A stretch of DNA of 64,000 nucleotides from the NCBI GenBank assembly GCA_037447655.1, contig JBBHKE010003483.1, positions 62,001 to 126,000 on the forward strand, written 5' to 3'. Below the pieces are notes generated by a model. That model saw only the letters and a list, made by a program, of their open reading frames with translations. It was not told the origin of the DNA and did no database searches. Below are positions 34,291 to 45,657 of this stretch, piece by piece. This stretch comes from Zygnema cylindricum. Lineage: Eukaryota > Streptophyta > Zygnematophyceae > Zygnematales > Zygnemataceae. The stretch's first letter is position 1. The number at the start of each line of letters is the position of its first letter. Position numbers and translations under genes: made by a program.

Positions 34291-35592
34291 CTTAAGCAAA
34301 TAACAAAATAAATTGAAGGTTTCGTAGGTACGTACCACTATAGTACAGTACACCGCCAATCGTTATTAGCGTGTAAGTTTTTTTAGCGTATAAAAAAATT
34401 TACCGTGGTGTACGCTGTTTAAGAATTTGAAAATTTTGGAAAAAATCATACATTCTAATTGTTTGGTTATGGTAATTTGGATCTTTGAAAAAAAAAATGT
34501 CGGTCGCAAACATGTTTACACTAATAAAAGTAGTCGTACAATTTAAATGAGATCGTACTCCGTCACGTAACAGTGTGAATCATTCCAACGTACATGTCAA
34601 AATATTTCACCGCAGTTAGGCGTCATGTATTCGCCGTTAGTATACAACTTTGATAAAGTTTTACGGAGTGTAGTTTCTACGCGTGCATCGATTACGCAAC
34701 ACTTGCTGTTTCAACGGTTGGTCGTTTTTCCGTTTTACGTCGACAATGTACGGTAATAAGGGTTCTTTACTCTAATACTGTCGCGACGTCTGTTTAATTA
34801 GCGTGAATTCATGCTAAAATGTGTGTTAATTCTAAAATGGATGCATTTCCGTCTGTCTCCCTAACTTGTGACCGGTATTAGCGTTAATGTAATGACGTAA
34901 TAGAGTATACTCCTATTCTAAACTGGTCCCAACTGTACAATCTCACCAACCACCTCGTCTACAACATTTCATGATTGGTCGCCCAAATTTATACGTGGAC
35001 AATTTTATATCCACGCAAACATTACAGCTCCAACATGGCGTGACACCAAACGCCTGTCATACCCGTCGCCATTCGAAAGCTCATCCGTAGGTACGTCAAG
35101 AAGCAAGCAGTTACCATGGCTTTTTCATGAAAATCGTCGGTCGCTTATCACGTGCATACCCCCTCTCAAAACTGACAAAAATTTTGAATCTTTCCCGCCT
35201 TCTTTGTGTCGTCTAAAATATTTGGACAGTTTGCTATCACGCAGAATATTAAAATTTAAATTTTGACGACCAAAGGTAAGGGGAATGGTTTCCCTCCCTT
35301 TTTTCCACAATTGGGTTTTTTATTTGGTATATATATCTGGCGTTTGGTCAAACAGTAACACTGTCTTTCCGCATCCTTTAGTTACCTCCACTTTTCCTTC
35401 TCTATTATTTGCTTTGTATCATCATTTTGACATAAAGGCAGATCTATTATTTGCAATATGTGGCCTATTAGTTCTCATATAACCACATTTTTTGGGGCGA
35501 AAAACACCGCTACGGCGGGTTTATTACCACCCTTAGCTTATGAGGACCAGGATTGTAGTGAAAAATAAGGACCCGATCAACCGAGCGAAAAA

Positions 35593-38203
35593 ATGGGATC
35601 ACCCGACGTGGACCCCCTCGTGGAAGGCGCTGTGACCGAAAATTCGAACCCACCGTGTGATAAATACGGGAACGTCCGGGAGTCTACCCGAAAAGTTCAG
35701 CAAGTGTCAACGAAGGTTACTCGACTGCGGGTAATCAATTGGATGGTTGCCGATTGTCACGCGAATGGAAAGGAATTGCTCATCCCGAGGACTGTGAAGA
35801 TGTTTCCGCAACATTTTTCGTGGGGGTATGGTACAAGAAAGTGTTTTATCTATTATCTTTACCTTTATGTAGCAACCCTCAGTTGCTTAATTTGTTTGTC
35901 GCTGTTTCCCATTGTTTGTAATTTAATTTTACATATTCAATATTTTATAAATTGATTATGCCCCCCTCGTATTGTATGTTTGTATATGCCATATTTTTCC
36001 CCCTAACCATCTCGTGTATTTATGATGGTTTGTTATACAACGTCGTCCAATTGTGCTTTGATGTGTGTAAGAACGTATGTAGCAGTGATGACATAGTGTC
36101 GTCGCCGGTATGCGAAAATTTAAGTGTACTGCATCCGAGATTCTGCGAATGTTGGAGAAATCGAGAAGCGACGACAGTGCGTCGTCGCTTTAACGTTGGA
36201 AATTTCTAATGGAAACGTCGTCCGGTTAATATTGTAATGTCTAACGACGTAATGTTGCATGCACGACGACGTCCAATATTGAATCCGCGTGGTAAGTGAA
36301 ACGTGGAATTAAATTAGTTTTATCGTCGCCCCATCGTTGGAATTTTCAAACACATCGGATATGGTTTGAAGTAATTTCGTGCATGGCCATTCGTAATGAA
36401 AGTATCTCCCGCACGAAATAGTTTATTTTTATGTAATAAAAGTAGGGTTTTACGTCTGTACAGTTTACTGCACCCACCACTCTTCGTAGCTGCGTCTTCT
36501 TCACCTCATTTTTACACGCTAATTTTAAGCTTAGCTATGAAGGGCGGCAACAAGAAAATTAAGCGACGACGTATTGTGGTCGCTCAACGTCGTCGCTATC
36601 CTCCCCTTATTACAGCGACCGCGGAAGAGTTGGCAAGGCAAAGGGAGGCAGCAATCCCGTTAGCCATTGGATGGGAAGGAAGAGAAAGGGAAGGAGGAGA
36701 AAGGGAAGGGAACGAAAAGGAGGCATCTGTAGAGGTGAGTAGGGTGGAGGAGGTAAACGATGAGGGGGGAAAGGGAGAAAAGGCGACGGTTGAGGAGGGG
36801 GAGAAGGAAGGAGAGGTGGGGGAAGCAGTAGAGAAGAGGAAAAAGAGGGTAAGAAGGAAATGTAGGGTTTTTGATGAGAGGGAGGAGGAGGAAAAAGGCG
36901 AGGTGGGGGGGGGGGAGATTGAAGTTATTATTGAACCCCTTTCATTGAACTTACTTGTGTTTTGTTTTCTATTGCGTTTATCTGTTTTGTTGGTGGATTA
37001 TTGGTCTCTTTAACGAGGATTTGGTGGAGAACATGGACGAGACGCATTTGATTGTAAATATGGACAACAAAAAGACTTTAGGCTTTCGCGGCGACGAGGT
37101 TGTTAGATACGCGGACGTTGCGGGCGGCGGAGAGTCCATGACATTGATGGTACGACTCACGGGGGGGGTGAACGAACGAATAGAGGCTCCAATGTTGATA
37201 TTAACCAACCGCGCTCGTAATTACCCGATAAAGGGCCTTCCCGACGATGTACCGGGTAAGTTTCATTAAATTTTAAATCCTTCGATTTATGTTCATCTCC
37301 CTTATAAATCACCAATCTTTACGCAATACTCTATATGAATATATGTTTTGCCCTTTCTTATTGGTTCTTAATGCTCCCTCCTCGTCCTTTTCCTTGTCAT
37401 TTAATATTTCTCCCTCTTCCCTCCCTTTCCCTCCTTCATTAAATCCCCCTAACGTAATTCACCCCTTCTCCCTTTCCTTTGTTTTTTCTTTTTGTAGGAG
37501 TTTTCTACCGAACCGGCCCCAAAGGATAGAATGATAAAACCGTATTCCCGCAATGGATAGAAGAGCCGAGGTCTTATCAAGGAGACCGCGAAGGGCGTGA
37601 AAAAATAACATTCCTCGACAATTGTGGCGGTCACAAGAATTCTGAGGAGTTGAACCGAGTCTTACTCGCCAAGAGGACTATATTACACTTCTTCCCTCCT
37701 TGCGCGACTCACCTTGTGCAACCCGCCGACTCCTTCGTCATTTCAAAAATTAAGGAGGTTTGGTCGCGGAAATGGGAGGATTGGAAAATGAATGGCATCG
37801 AGAAGCATGCGTGGTCCCAACCGAGTGGCAAGGGTTGGTCCGGGAAGCTTGTCGGGCCCGGAAAGGCTTTTTTCCTTACGCTGGCTCGCGATTCAATTCG
37901 GAAGTCAACGCAATGAAGGACAAGAATGGGATGGGTTACGCACGCAAAGCTATGATTCAGTGCGGATTGTCATTAAAGGACGAGAAATGGGAGGAGAGCA
38001 TGCTCACGCAGGATTTACAAATTATCATCATGAAATGGCGGTGCCATTTCGAAGGCGATGAGGTGCCAATTCCCTGTATAGTGGCACGAGATTTTGTCCG
38101 AGGCATTCAAGATGCCGACACTCGGGAGGATGAGGTTCTCGATGACACGGACGCTGAATGGGAGACCGAAGATTTTGAGTCGTTTCATAGAGAAGTGGGG
38201 TAG
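35593..38203 (+). pseudogene. DDE (DDE_1 / pogo-like) transposase, disabled
   Basis: The catalytic region is clear. NMDETHLIVNMD at 37030-37065 holds the first Asp. After an intron with GT-AG ends (37256-37497, phase 1) comes VFYRTGPKG, then FLDNCGGH (37611-37634) with the second Asp, and HLVQPADSF (37708-37734) with the third, spaced D-36 residues-D. This is the DDE_1/pogo-type pattern. Upstream pieces are likely earlier exons: about 35593-35850 (WMVADCHANGKE, MFPQHFSWG, a possible DNA-binding part) and 36537-36930 (basic KIKRRRIVVAQRRR followed by a Glu/Gly-rich purine tract). A TAG at 37527-37529 sits where the family has Trp, and a frameshift near 37900 precedes the C-terminal ARKAMIQCGLS part (to 38203). 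From memory, similar proteins occur in oomycetes and other eukaryotes; a search would be needed. Confidence 0.85.
36160..36600. repeat. Cluster of GCGACGAC palindromes
   Basis: AGCGACGAC and GTCGTCGCT face each other over 5 bases at 36167-36189. ACGTCGTCCGGTTAATATTG faces ACGACGTCCAATATT at 36227-36284. AGCGACGACGTATTGTGGTC and ACGTCGTCGCT lie at 36561-36599. Similar copies lie at 38680-38960. They are confined to the Tc1/mariner-like element. Confidence 0.6.
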
Positions 38204-41200
38204 TGTGTGAAGAGAGGACAAGGTTTATCATAAAATTATAAAACTAGTGTTTAGTGTTGATTTGTTATAGTTTTTTATTAGTAGTTTTGGATGGTTAGTG
38301 TGGTAATGGTATTTAGCGTTTTTCAAATAATGTTGGGAAAAATGTATCATTGATGATTTCAATATAATTGTATCCTTATCGGTGTTCCATTTTGAAGTTT
38401 GAGGCTGTTGATGATGTATGGAGAAAGACTTCCATGACTTAACATTTGTCAAACTTTGTCGAATAAATTGTACCCTTTATGTTTTGGATATAATCGTGTC
38501 ATTCGTTGTTTTTCGTTTTGAAGTTTGTTACTGACAATGATGTATGAAAAAAGAAATTGATGACATTATATGTTACACATGTATTCAATGTGTTTAAAGC
38601 TTCGTCGATAACAAGTAATATTCCCGAGATGGCAACCAATACAGTCCATTCCTACCTCTTTTTCGGCATTCAGACAGTTGTAGCGACGACACATTCTCAT
38701 CGTTGAAGTGCACAAATTCGACACAGATGTTTGCAATGTTTTTAGGACTTCGTTGGTTACATGTGAAATTCTACTGATGGCAAAAAAAACAACAGTCCAT
38801 TATTATGTCAGTCCCGGCTTCAGACATTTTTAGCCACCACAATGTGTCGTCGCTGAGGTGTAGAAAGTCGACACGATAATCCAGCGACGAGAACGTGTCG
38901 TCGCTGAACTGTAATTTTGATGGTAAACAAAATTCTAACATTCAGCGATGAAAATATATCGTGGCTGAATGATAGAACTTTGACTCTACTATAGATTGAA
39001 GGTATACATAGTTGCATTAAAAGTTTTACCCCATAAATTACTTGTGTGTCACGAGCATAACGCGAATTTTTTTACCGAACAAATAAAATGTCATCCCAAG
39101 TTATTTTTTTCTTCGTTAATAGTAAAAAACTTATACACTTCGTCTCTTAAGCTTGGTCCACCGTAATCACAAACAACAATCGGAATTCATTTTTGTTTCT
39201 TGTATCTCCTTATTTCATTTTCGGTCCTGAAATGTATTTTATTTTATTTATTTCGTTATCAGAATAACCTCGGGTCATAACTTTTTAACAAGAAAAAGCA
39301 TATTTTACAAACGTAGAGTAAACTAATATATAAGATACAAAAATCAAAAAACACAAATGATAAACATAAACAAAAATATGGATAATATAAATTAAAACCA
39401 TAAAGAACAGATTCTTTTGTTTTATATTGCTTTCACGGGGCACATAAAAGTTTTACAAAAGTTGGAACGCTAAATATAAAATATTTCAAAACTGATCAAA
39501 CGAAATCCTATATCGGAAAATCACCGAATGTACAACTCCAAGAAAACACGACTTTTTATTCGTACCTACATTTCTCAATATTTAAATTATTTTTGTTATT
39601 TGTGTAACCCTAAAACTAAACTGAATAACATCAAAGCTACCCATACCATACCTCTTCTAAAATCTCTATTTTTTTCTTTCCCCCCTCTCTTCCCTCACCT
39701 CTACTATCTTCCCTTCCTCGCCTTCCCTCTTTCCTATCCGCCCTCACTTTCCCCCTATCGTTCAAAACTGATTCTTTTATACTTCAATAGTATGCCCGTT
39801 ATCTCCATTATATATAGTTATCTCCATTTGTAGAAGGAATATTGCATTTGTCACAACTGCAAAAAAGACAAACAAAACAAAGTGAATCGATGAAAATCTA
39901 GCGACCACAACCAACATAATTCGAATGACAGCAAGACAAACAAAATACAACAAAAGGTTAAAAAAAAACAACAACGTAGAAACAAATTAGAGAGATCCAC
40001 GAAAAGTGAATGGAATAGATTGAAGGCGAAAGGGCGGCATTTGAAGGGGGGGGATGGGGAGGGGGGCGAAGGTAGACACATTGGGACGGGTGCGATAGAC
40101 ACTTTCAGTGTGAGAAGGAGGGAAATATATAAGAATATAAGGAGAAAATGAGAGAGAGGGAGTGAGCGGGAGAGGGTGGGAAGGAGAGAGGGAGAGAGGG
40201 CGAGAGGGAAGTGAGGGAGGATGGGAAAAGATATCCACGGGGATAAATAAGAGACCTGAAAAGGGGAAAAGAAAGGAAGAGGTGGAGAGAGAAAGAAGGG
40301 GATAGCAGAAGACAAAGAGAGAGGGGGGGAGAGAGAGATGCAATGTCAGCAAAGGGAATAGAACGACGTGTAAACTGAGAGGCAGGGAGAGAGAAAGTCA
40401 GGGAAAAAGCTGTGGAAGTAATAGTGGCTTGGCAATAGAGGAGGAAAAGGGGAGAATGGGAGAAAGAAAGAGCGAGAGGGAGTGAGAGAGGGAGATGAGG
40501 GGGAAGAGAGATAGAGAGCTCGAGTGATGGAGAGAGAGAGAGAGAGGGAGAGTTAAAATATTTAACAGCAGGTATAATCTTCATATCCGCTACACTGGCT
40601 AAACTGGAAATCCTTCCCTTCCCTCCTCTCCTCCCTCTCGCTCTCCCTCTCGCTCTCCCTCTCTCTCCCTCTCCCTCTCCCTCTCCCTCCAAGTCCTACT
40701 TCCGCTGTGTTGGCCCACAAGATGATAGCTGTCCCGCCCGAATGGTTCTCGACCAAGATCTTTGTCAGGGTCCCGCCCATTGCCACGTGGCATATGATAA
40801 AGAGGGAGAATGGTAAAGAGAGAGGAAAAAGGGAGGAGGGAGGGGGAGGCGGAGCAAGAGGAAGGTGAGAGACACACAAACCACAAGATGGAACGCTGTT
40901 CACGGTAAAGTTAAGAGTGCCTGGACGAAGAAATTGTAGGCTGATAGGGCGGGACCCATGGATGAAAGGTGGAGTAGGCGGCGGTGCGTTCGTCTGCTTC
41001 GCGGTGAAGAAAATGGATTTTTTGTCGAAAAAACGCCGTACATATCCCACCAAAAAACCGTTGGTTGTGATTGGCCAAAAACAAATTCTTTTTTTTATGG
41101 ACTGTCCGCATTTGGCGTTTCCTATCCCCAAATATCACCAACGCCAAATGATGTTGTTTTATTCTAAAAAATACAAATTTCAACTTTAATTTAGTATTTT

Positions 41201-41590
41201 TTGACATATCAACCCCGTATTAACGTAAACGTTTATTTTATTTTATGTTCGACACCATATTACAATGTACATTTATACTAAATGGGACCATCTTCACCTT
41301 AATACAATAAAATTTTACGCTAAATGGACCATAACCATAAAATAGCATTAATAGTAAGTACAGGTGCTTACAAAGAACCTACCCGGTGTTGAAATTGTAT
41401 ATATGTAGGTTACAGTTATACGTCGCCGCGACATTTCCGTTTATTTACTGAAAAATGATTTTCCACACACGAATTTGTTTGTCGTTCACACTTTGACAAT
41501 ACGGTTGTTTGTCTAATAAGTGCGGACGTACTTTTTTAGGTCCCGGATTGAACCCCTTCTAAGACCGCACATTCTCATGCGTTCGCGGCT
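38204..41590. other. Non-coding interior of the Tc1/mariner-like element
   Basis: No gene recognised. 38680-38960 carries more GCGACGA/TCGTCGC palindromes. 40020-40555 is strongly purine-rich and 40610-40690 pyrimidine-rich, potentially facing arms of a hairpin. Long open frames here (40105-40692, 40562-41131 minus) are products of composition. Confidence 0.5.
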
Positions 41591-41824
41591 ATTAAACATA
41601 ATAAATTGTACCATTCTACTTAAAAAAGTACAATTATGTACGGCCTCACAATATCCGTACACCACACTAATTAAAGGATGACGAAATTCCGTTTTGTACG
41701 GTACCTGAAAATTAACCCAAAATAGAGCATAGAAAAAAATAGAATGAACTACGCTAATGGAGAATAAAAATAAAAAAACGGGACGGAATTAGTGTACACA
41801 ACGCTAATAACGATTGGCGGTGTA

Positions 41825-42207
41825 CAGTACTATAATGTCCATACTATCCAACATTATTGTACTTTGTACTCTTTATATCGTGGAAGAAAACGATGGTACT
41901 ATATGCGGTGTAATTTTGTACTTATTCGAGTACAAACAGGTACGGGTAGTGGCTATAAATCAAGTTTCGATTAACTTTTTTTTCGTAAACGCGTAACGGG
42001 TACCGGGTAACAATTTAGAAGCGTGCAATAACCGAATTCCGAGTGTTCATATTTTGAAAAAAAAAAAACTCGGATTCGGGTATCTAAAATTTTCAGTTTT
42101 GCGACCTCTAATGTAGGGTAGAATGTGCGAATCGGCGCATTCGTCAAAGTCACATCAGCTTAATTTTGTTTGTTTTGTACATCGGTCTTGGGTTCGTTCC
42201 CTATTCA
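41825..42207. other. Unassigned DNA
   Basis: Begins CAGTACTATA, the target flank of the large transposon. No gene or repeat identified. Confidence 0.4.
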
Positions 42208-42912
42208 CGGTGAAGTTCCATTAGGGAAAAAATGAGGTAATTTACTGAAGGCCGTAATGTTTGGCACATTTGCGTACCATTTCTAATTTTTTGTTAGAAA
42301 ACAAGGTTACTAAATGATTGATTTGATTCTCCAAGGTTATGGGCGTAAACCTTGACCGTCGGGTGCAAAATCAAATACGCCATCGGTTCTACCTTTCAGG
42401 TTGTAACAAGTGACCTAAAGGAGGTCAATTTTAAGAGCCTAGACGTATAACATTGTGCCTCGTGGAAAAGTGAAGAAATATCCACGATGAACGCCCGATT
42501 AGGTCGGTACACATCACATAGGCCATGTGCCTTCTGCTAGGGTGGATGCGAGGCCACCAGAAGCCACGAGAAAATCTTTGACGGAGGATGTTCTTTCACG
42601 CTCCTGCTGCCATCCACTAACCATTTTGACATTTTTGTACTCTTTTACAAATCTTAGGTTTTTTTTCACCCGTACAGATTTTATTCAGTACCTTGTACAA
42701 GGCACTGATTACTTCCGCTGGTACAAATATTTCGTTCACACTTTGTTGTCTAAGATTCTTTGTAGATTTGTACAATTGTAATAGTTTCCTACGTGGTACC
42801 AACAAAATTGTGCCACGCAAAAAAAAAAGTGGGTTATTGGTTCAACAAAAAGGAACAAAGGCCTTTTAGTAAACGTATTTGTACGTTTACTAAGACCCCC
42901 TTATGGAACATA
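42208..42912. mobile_element. S-family TIR element, decayed copy 2
   Basis: Left end GGTGAAGTTCCATTAGGG and ACTGAAGGCCGTA match the end of the well-preserved copy at 59645-60344 (complement). The interior aligns with 33612-34290 in the same orientation. Non-coding. Confidence 0.6.
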
Positions 42913-43233
42913 AGCTTTAGTGTGTAATACTTGGTACTTTTCGATTCGGTCATGCTTGTTGACGTACGTCATTGTGCACGTACTTTAATATTTAAATGTC
43001 CTTCAATTTTTAAATTTTTAAGTGCTCGTTTGTGGAGCATGTGCAGCAGTTCATGAAAAGCTAGGAAAAAGGCGTTTGTTGTCAATTTTTGAGATAAGAA
43101 CATATGTTTCAATGCAATATATTGGCTTTCGTGAAGAGCTCTCTCTTGTGATTTGTTTTGCTTTTGCTTGCTTACCTTTGTGCATTCTTTGTTTGTCGAT
43201 CCAAGCAATGGTATCAAGTGGTATAGATTTGGA

Positions 43234-43575
43234 AAAATCAACATCTTGTTCCGCCATTTTTTTCGGCGGATGGGCAAAACAATCTACTCTGGCTCATGGT
43301 TCTACGCAAGAAGGGTATGTGGCAGCCTCCGATACACACAATGCTTCCACTTGGATCAAGCAATTGTTAGGGGAAATGGGAAATTCCATTAGTTGTTTGA
43401 AATATTACACCAACATCATCAGTTCCATCTAAATTCTAACTTTTCACAAGAATACAAAACATTAACAAATATAGTGACACTTTGTACGAGATTGGTTACG
43501 TCGAAAGAGGTTGAATTTTTACAAGTGTCGACCTTTGAGGAGGCCAAAGACATTAGGAAGAAAGAGTTTTTCTAA
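43234..43575 (+). pseudogene. Copia RNase H remnant of element D
   Basis: Translations in two frames align with the end of copia pol: WAKQSTLAHGSTQEGYVAAS (cf. SKQQKVIAQSTMEAEYMAS) with WIKQLLGEMG, then, after a frameshift near 43430, TLCTRLVTSKEVEFLQVST corresponding to the segment before the C-terminus. Catalytic residues are partly lost (Glu-Ala-Glu-Tyr reads Gln-Glu-Gly-Tyr). It precedes a polypurine tract and LTR, so it is the 3' end of an old element unrelated in detail to A, B and C. Confidence 0.7.
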
Positions 43576-43650
43576 AATGTGTTGTAAAGGGAGAGACCAA
43601 AGATAGGGTTGATATGAAGATCTCCTCAACCCCCACATAAAAAAGGGGAA

Positions 43651-44254
43651 TGCTCATTGTAATTTTGAAATCAAGCGGCAAGCAATTTCACGCTTAAGAA
43701 AATCAAAATATTTTTAGCAATTCACTGTTATTCTTTTATATTCCTTAACTTCTACTTGATTTATTTGTGTAGTGGTGTTTAGCTACCTTTGCGGTACTTT
43801 AGTAATCTATGTTATGTTCGGTGTCCTTGTTTGGTAAGGGTACACTGCCGCATTCGGTGTATGGTAGGTAGTGTTTTTACGAGTGTATAGATTTGGTTGA
43901 GAGAGAGAGAGAGCTAAAAAGAGAGAGAGAAAGAGGGAGAGAGAGAGAGAGAGAGAGGGAGAGAGGGAGAGAGAGAGAAAAAATATTATTATAGAAAAAC
44001 GTTTCCTTGGAATAAAAATTCTTAGTGATGTACTCTCTTGTGTGATTTGTTTTGCTTCCGCTTGCTCGCCTATGTGAATTTTTAGTTTGTCGATCCATCA
44101 AATATTGAGAGAAAAGCCTTCTGATAATATGTTAGTAATTGAAATGAAATGTTTACTTTTGTTGTGAGTGTTGTTTCCGTGAGTTTATGTGATGAGCTTC
44201 CACTGGGTGAATCTAAATTTTGTTTTGCATTTTTTTTGTGTAGTGATCTCATCA
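43651..44254 (+). repeat. LTR of decayed element D
   Basis: 604 bp starting TGCTCATTGT directly after the polypurine tract AAAAAAGGGGAA (43639-43650) and ending ATCTCATCA, two bases before TGGTATCTGAGC. Contains a (GA)n microsatellite (43897-43979). A 75-base part (44030-44105) is duplicated at 43140-43212 upstream of the RNase H remnant. No full partner LTR was found in the window. Confidence 0.6.
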
Positions 44255-44256
44255 TT

Positions 44257-44268
44257 TGGTATCTGAGC
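44257..44268 (+). promoter_or_regulatory. Primer-binding site of element D
   Basis: TGGTATCTGAGC differs by one base from TGGTATCAGAGC, the complement of the 3' end of plant initiator tRNA-Met. This is the common plant copia PBS, unlike the internal-tRNA PBS of A, B and C. Confidence 0.65.
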
Positions 44269-44616
44269 TAGTTAGTGATTTTGTAATTTATGAGTAATGG
44301 ATTGGGAAAAAATGTTAACACTTTCGATATTCGTAGTTTTTTACACCGCTCTACAACTTTTGGAAGACCCCCTTTTGCTCTCGAAATGTCTTTTCGTGAA
44401 TCTACTGGAAGCCATTTTGTTTTAGAAGAACTCAATATAAAGAATCCCTTCCACGTGATCCTTTTGGATAAGATAGATTTAGCGTTACAAGCAGTTCGGA
44501 TGATGGGATACGAAAATTGGTTGAATACTCGATACACTATGTTGATTATAAATTTGCAATTGAGAAGAAGGTACAAAAAGGGAAGAAATTGATGATAAAA
44601 GTGTTAGTTACCAACT
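44269..44616 (+). pseudogene. 5' internal region of element D, possibly gag
   Basis: A 101-codon frame starts at 44290 downstream of the PBS, where gag is expected. I do not recognise motifs. It is cut by insertion of element B at 44616/44617; the D sequence may resume at 51057. Confidence 0.35.
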
Positions 44617-45657
44617 TGTAGAAACTAATGGATTTATTAGTATTTTCTAGGTCTAAATAGAAATAGAAAGAAGCCGAGGCAGTCTATCTCTAACTTCTCT
44701 CTCCAACTCTCAAACTTGTCGCAGTCACTGAGAAGTTGGAGAGGAAGCTAGAGCCATGGCTACCTTGGCTATCCTGAAGTTTACGGGAATTTAATATTAG
44801 GGTTTATTTATTTAATTAAAAGTTAAGCGCCGGCGGCAGGATTTGATCCCTGTACCTACCGGCCGGCAGATAGGAAATAGCCGGTAGCCTTAGCCGTTAG
44901 GTCTAGCTATAGTGTTACGTACTATATAGGTTGATAATGATTTAAAGATGTATACGTACGATAAATTCAAATAACTGTTACGGATTACGGGATACATAGA
45001 TCCGGTACGGATGACGGTACGGATTACAAATCAATACCGCGCATTTGTTTCGGAAGTGAAATAAATACCGCGCATGTATTTATTACGGCTACGATTAAAT
45101 CTGAATTTAATCGGACGGCCGGAATTAGCGCCGAGATCGCGGAGGAAGATTTCGGCGGTTTTTGGCCATCGCCACATCGGATGACGCGTGGCGAAATTCC
45201 GTTGGATTGTAGAATCTCCGGAGATTATGGCACCAAATCCGGATTTGACATGTGTCGACATTTAGGCCATGTCGTACAATGTCCGTACTGAAAGTACACC
45301 GGCGGCTGTACTTTTGCGTACGGAACTCAATTCTGATTGGTTCCGTACATCAGTAGATAGAGTCTGTGAGAGAGATAGGACTTAGAAAAATTAGAAGATA
45401 GGACCCTCTCTCCCAAAGAGCTTCTGTACAAAAGGTCAACTTTGACCCTCCATAACTTACTGCTCAGGGGAGCAAATTCAGAGATTCTTTTTGCTACTGA
45501 CTCAGGGGAGTCTTGCCTTCACAGGGGTGCAGGTTGTCAGGGTTTTTGTCTGCCAGGGTGGCAGTTATTTTTGCTTAAACACAAAGGGGTCAGGATTATC
45601 CTAGAGGCTTCTTGGAAGCTGTCCACTCTGAGGACTTATGGAGGTCTCAGAGTTACA
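44617..45657 (+). repeat. 5' LTR of element B
   Basis: 1041 bp. Gag can start at the ATG at 45638-45640 inside its last 20 bases. It contains an antisense tRNA-like stretch near 44830-44915. Confidence 0.96.

Larger units (their letters stand above)
34351..41822 (+). mobile_element. Large Tc1/mariner-superfamily DNA transposon (7472 bp)
   Basis: Terminal inverted repeats CACCGCCAATCGTTATTAGC (34351) and its complement (ending 41822) are flanked by TA on both sides (34349-34350, 41823-41824), the Tc1/mariner target duplication. Homology to MITE M9 extends more than 200 bases inward from both ends, confirming that these two distant TIRs belong to one element. Inside is a spliced DDE transposase gene (35593-38203), now disabled. 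The rest is non-coding and includes pyrimidine-rich (39660-39770), purine-rich (40020-40555) and CTCCCT-rich (40610-40690) tracts. 7.5 kb is long for this superfamily, so secondary insertions are likely. Confidence 0.85.

Noticed and set aside
36396-37013. Single intact 205-codon host gene
   Set aside because: It combines a basic stretch, a Glu/Gly-rich purine tract and intron-like sequence directly upstream of the DDE motifs; better explained as an upstream exon region of the transposase.
40105-41131. Long minus-strand frames of Ser/Pro/Leu-rich protein (154-195 codons)
   Set aside because: Produced by the purine-rich tract at 40020-40555 and adjoining CT-rich DNA; no domain and inside a transposon.
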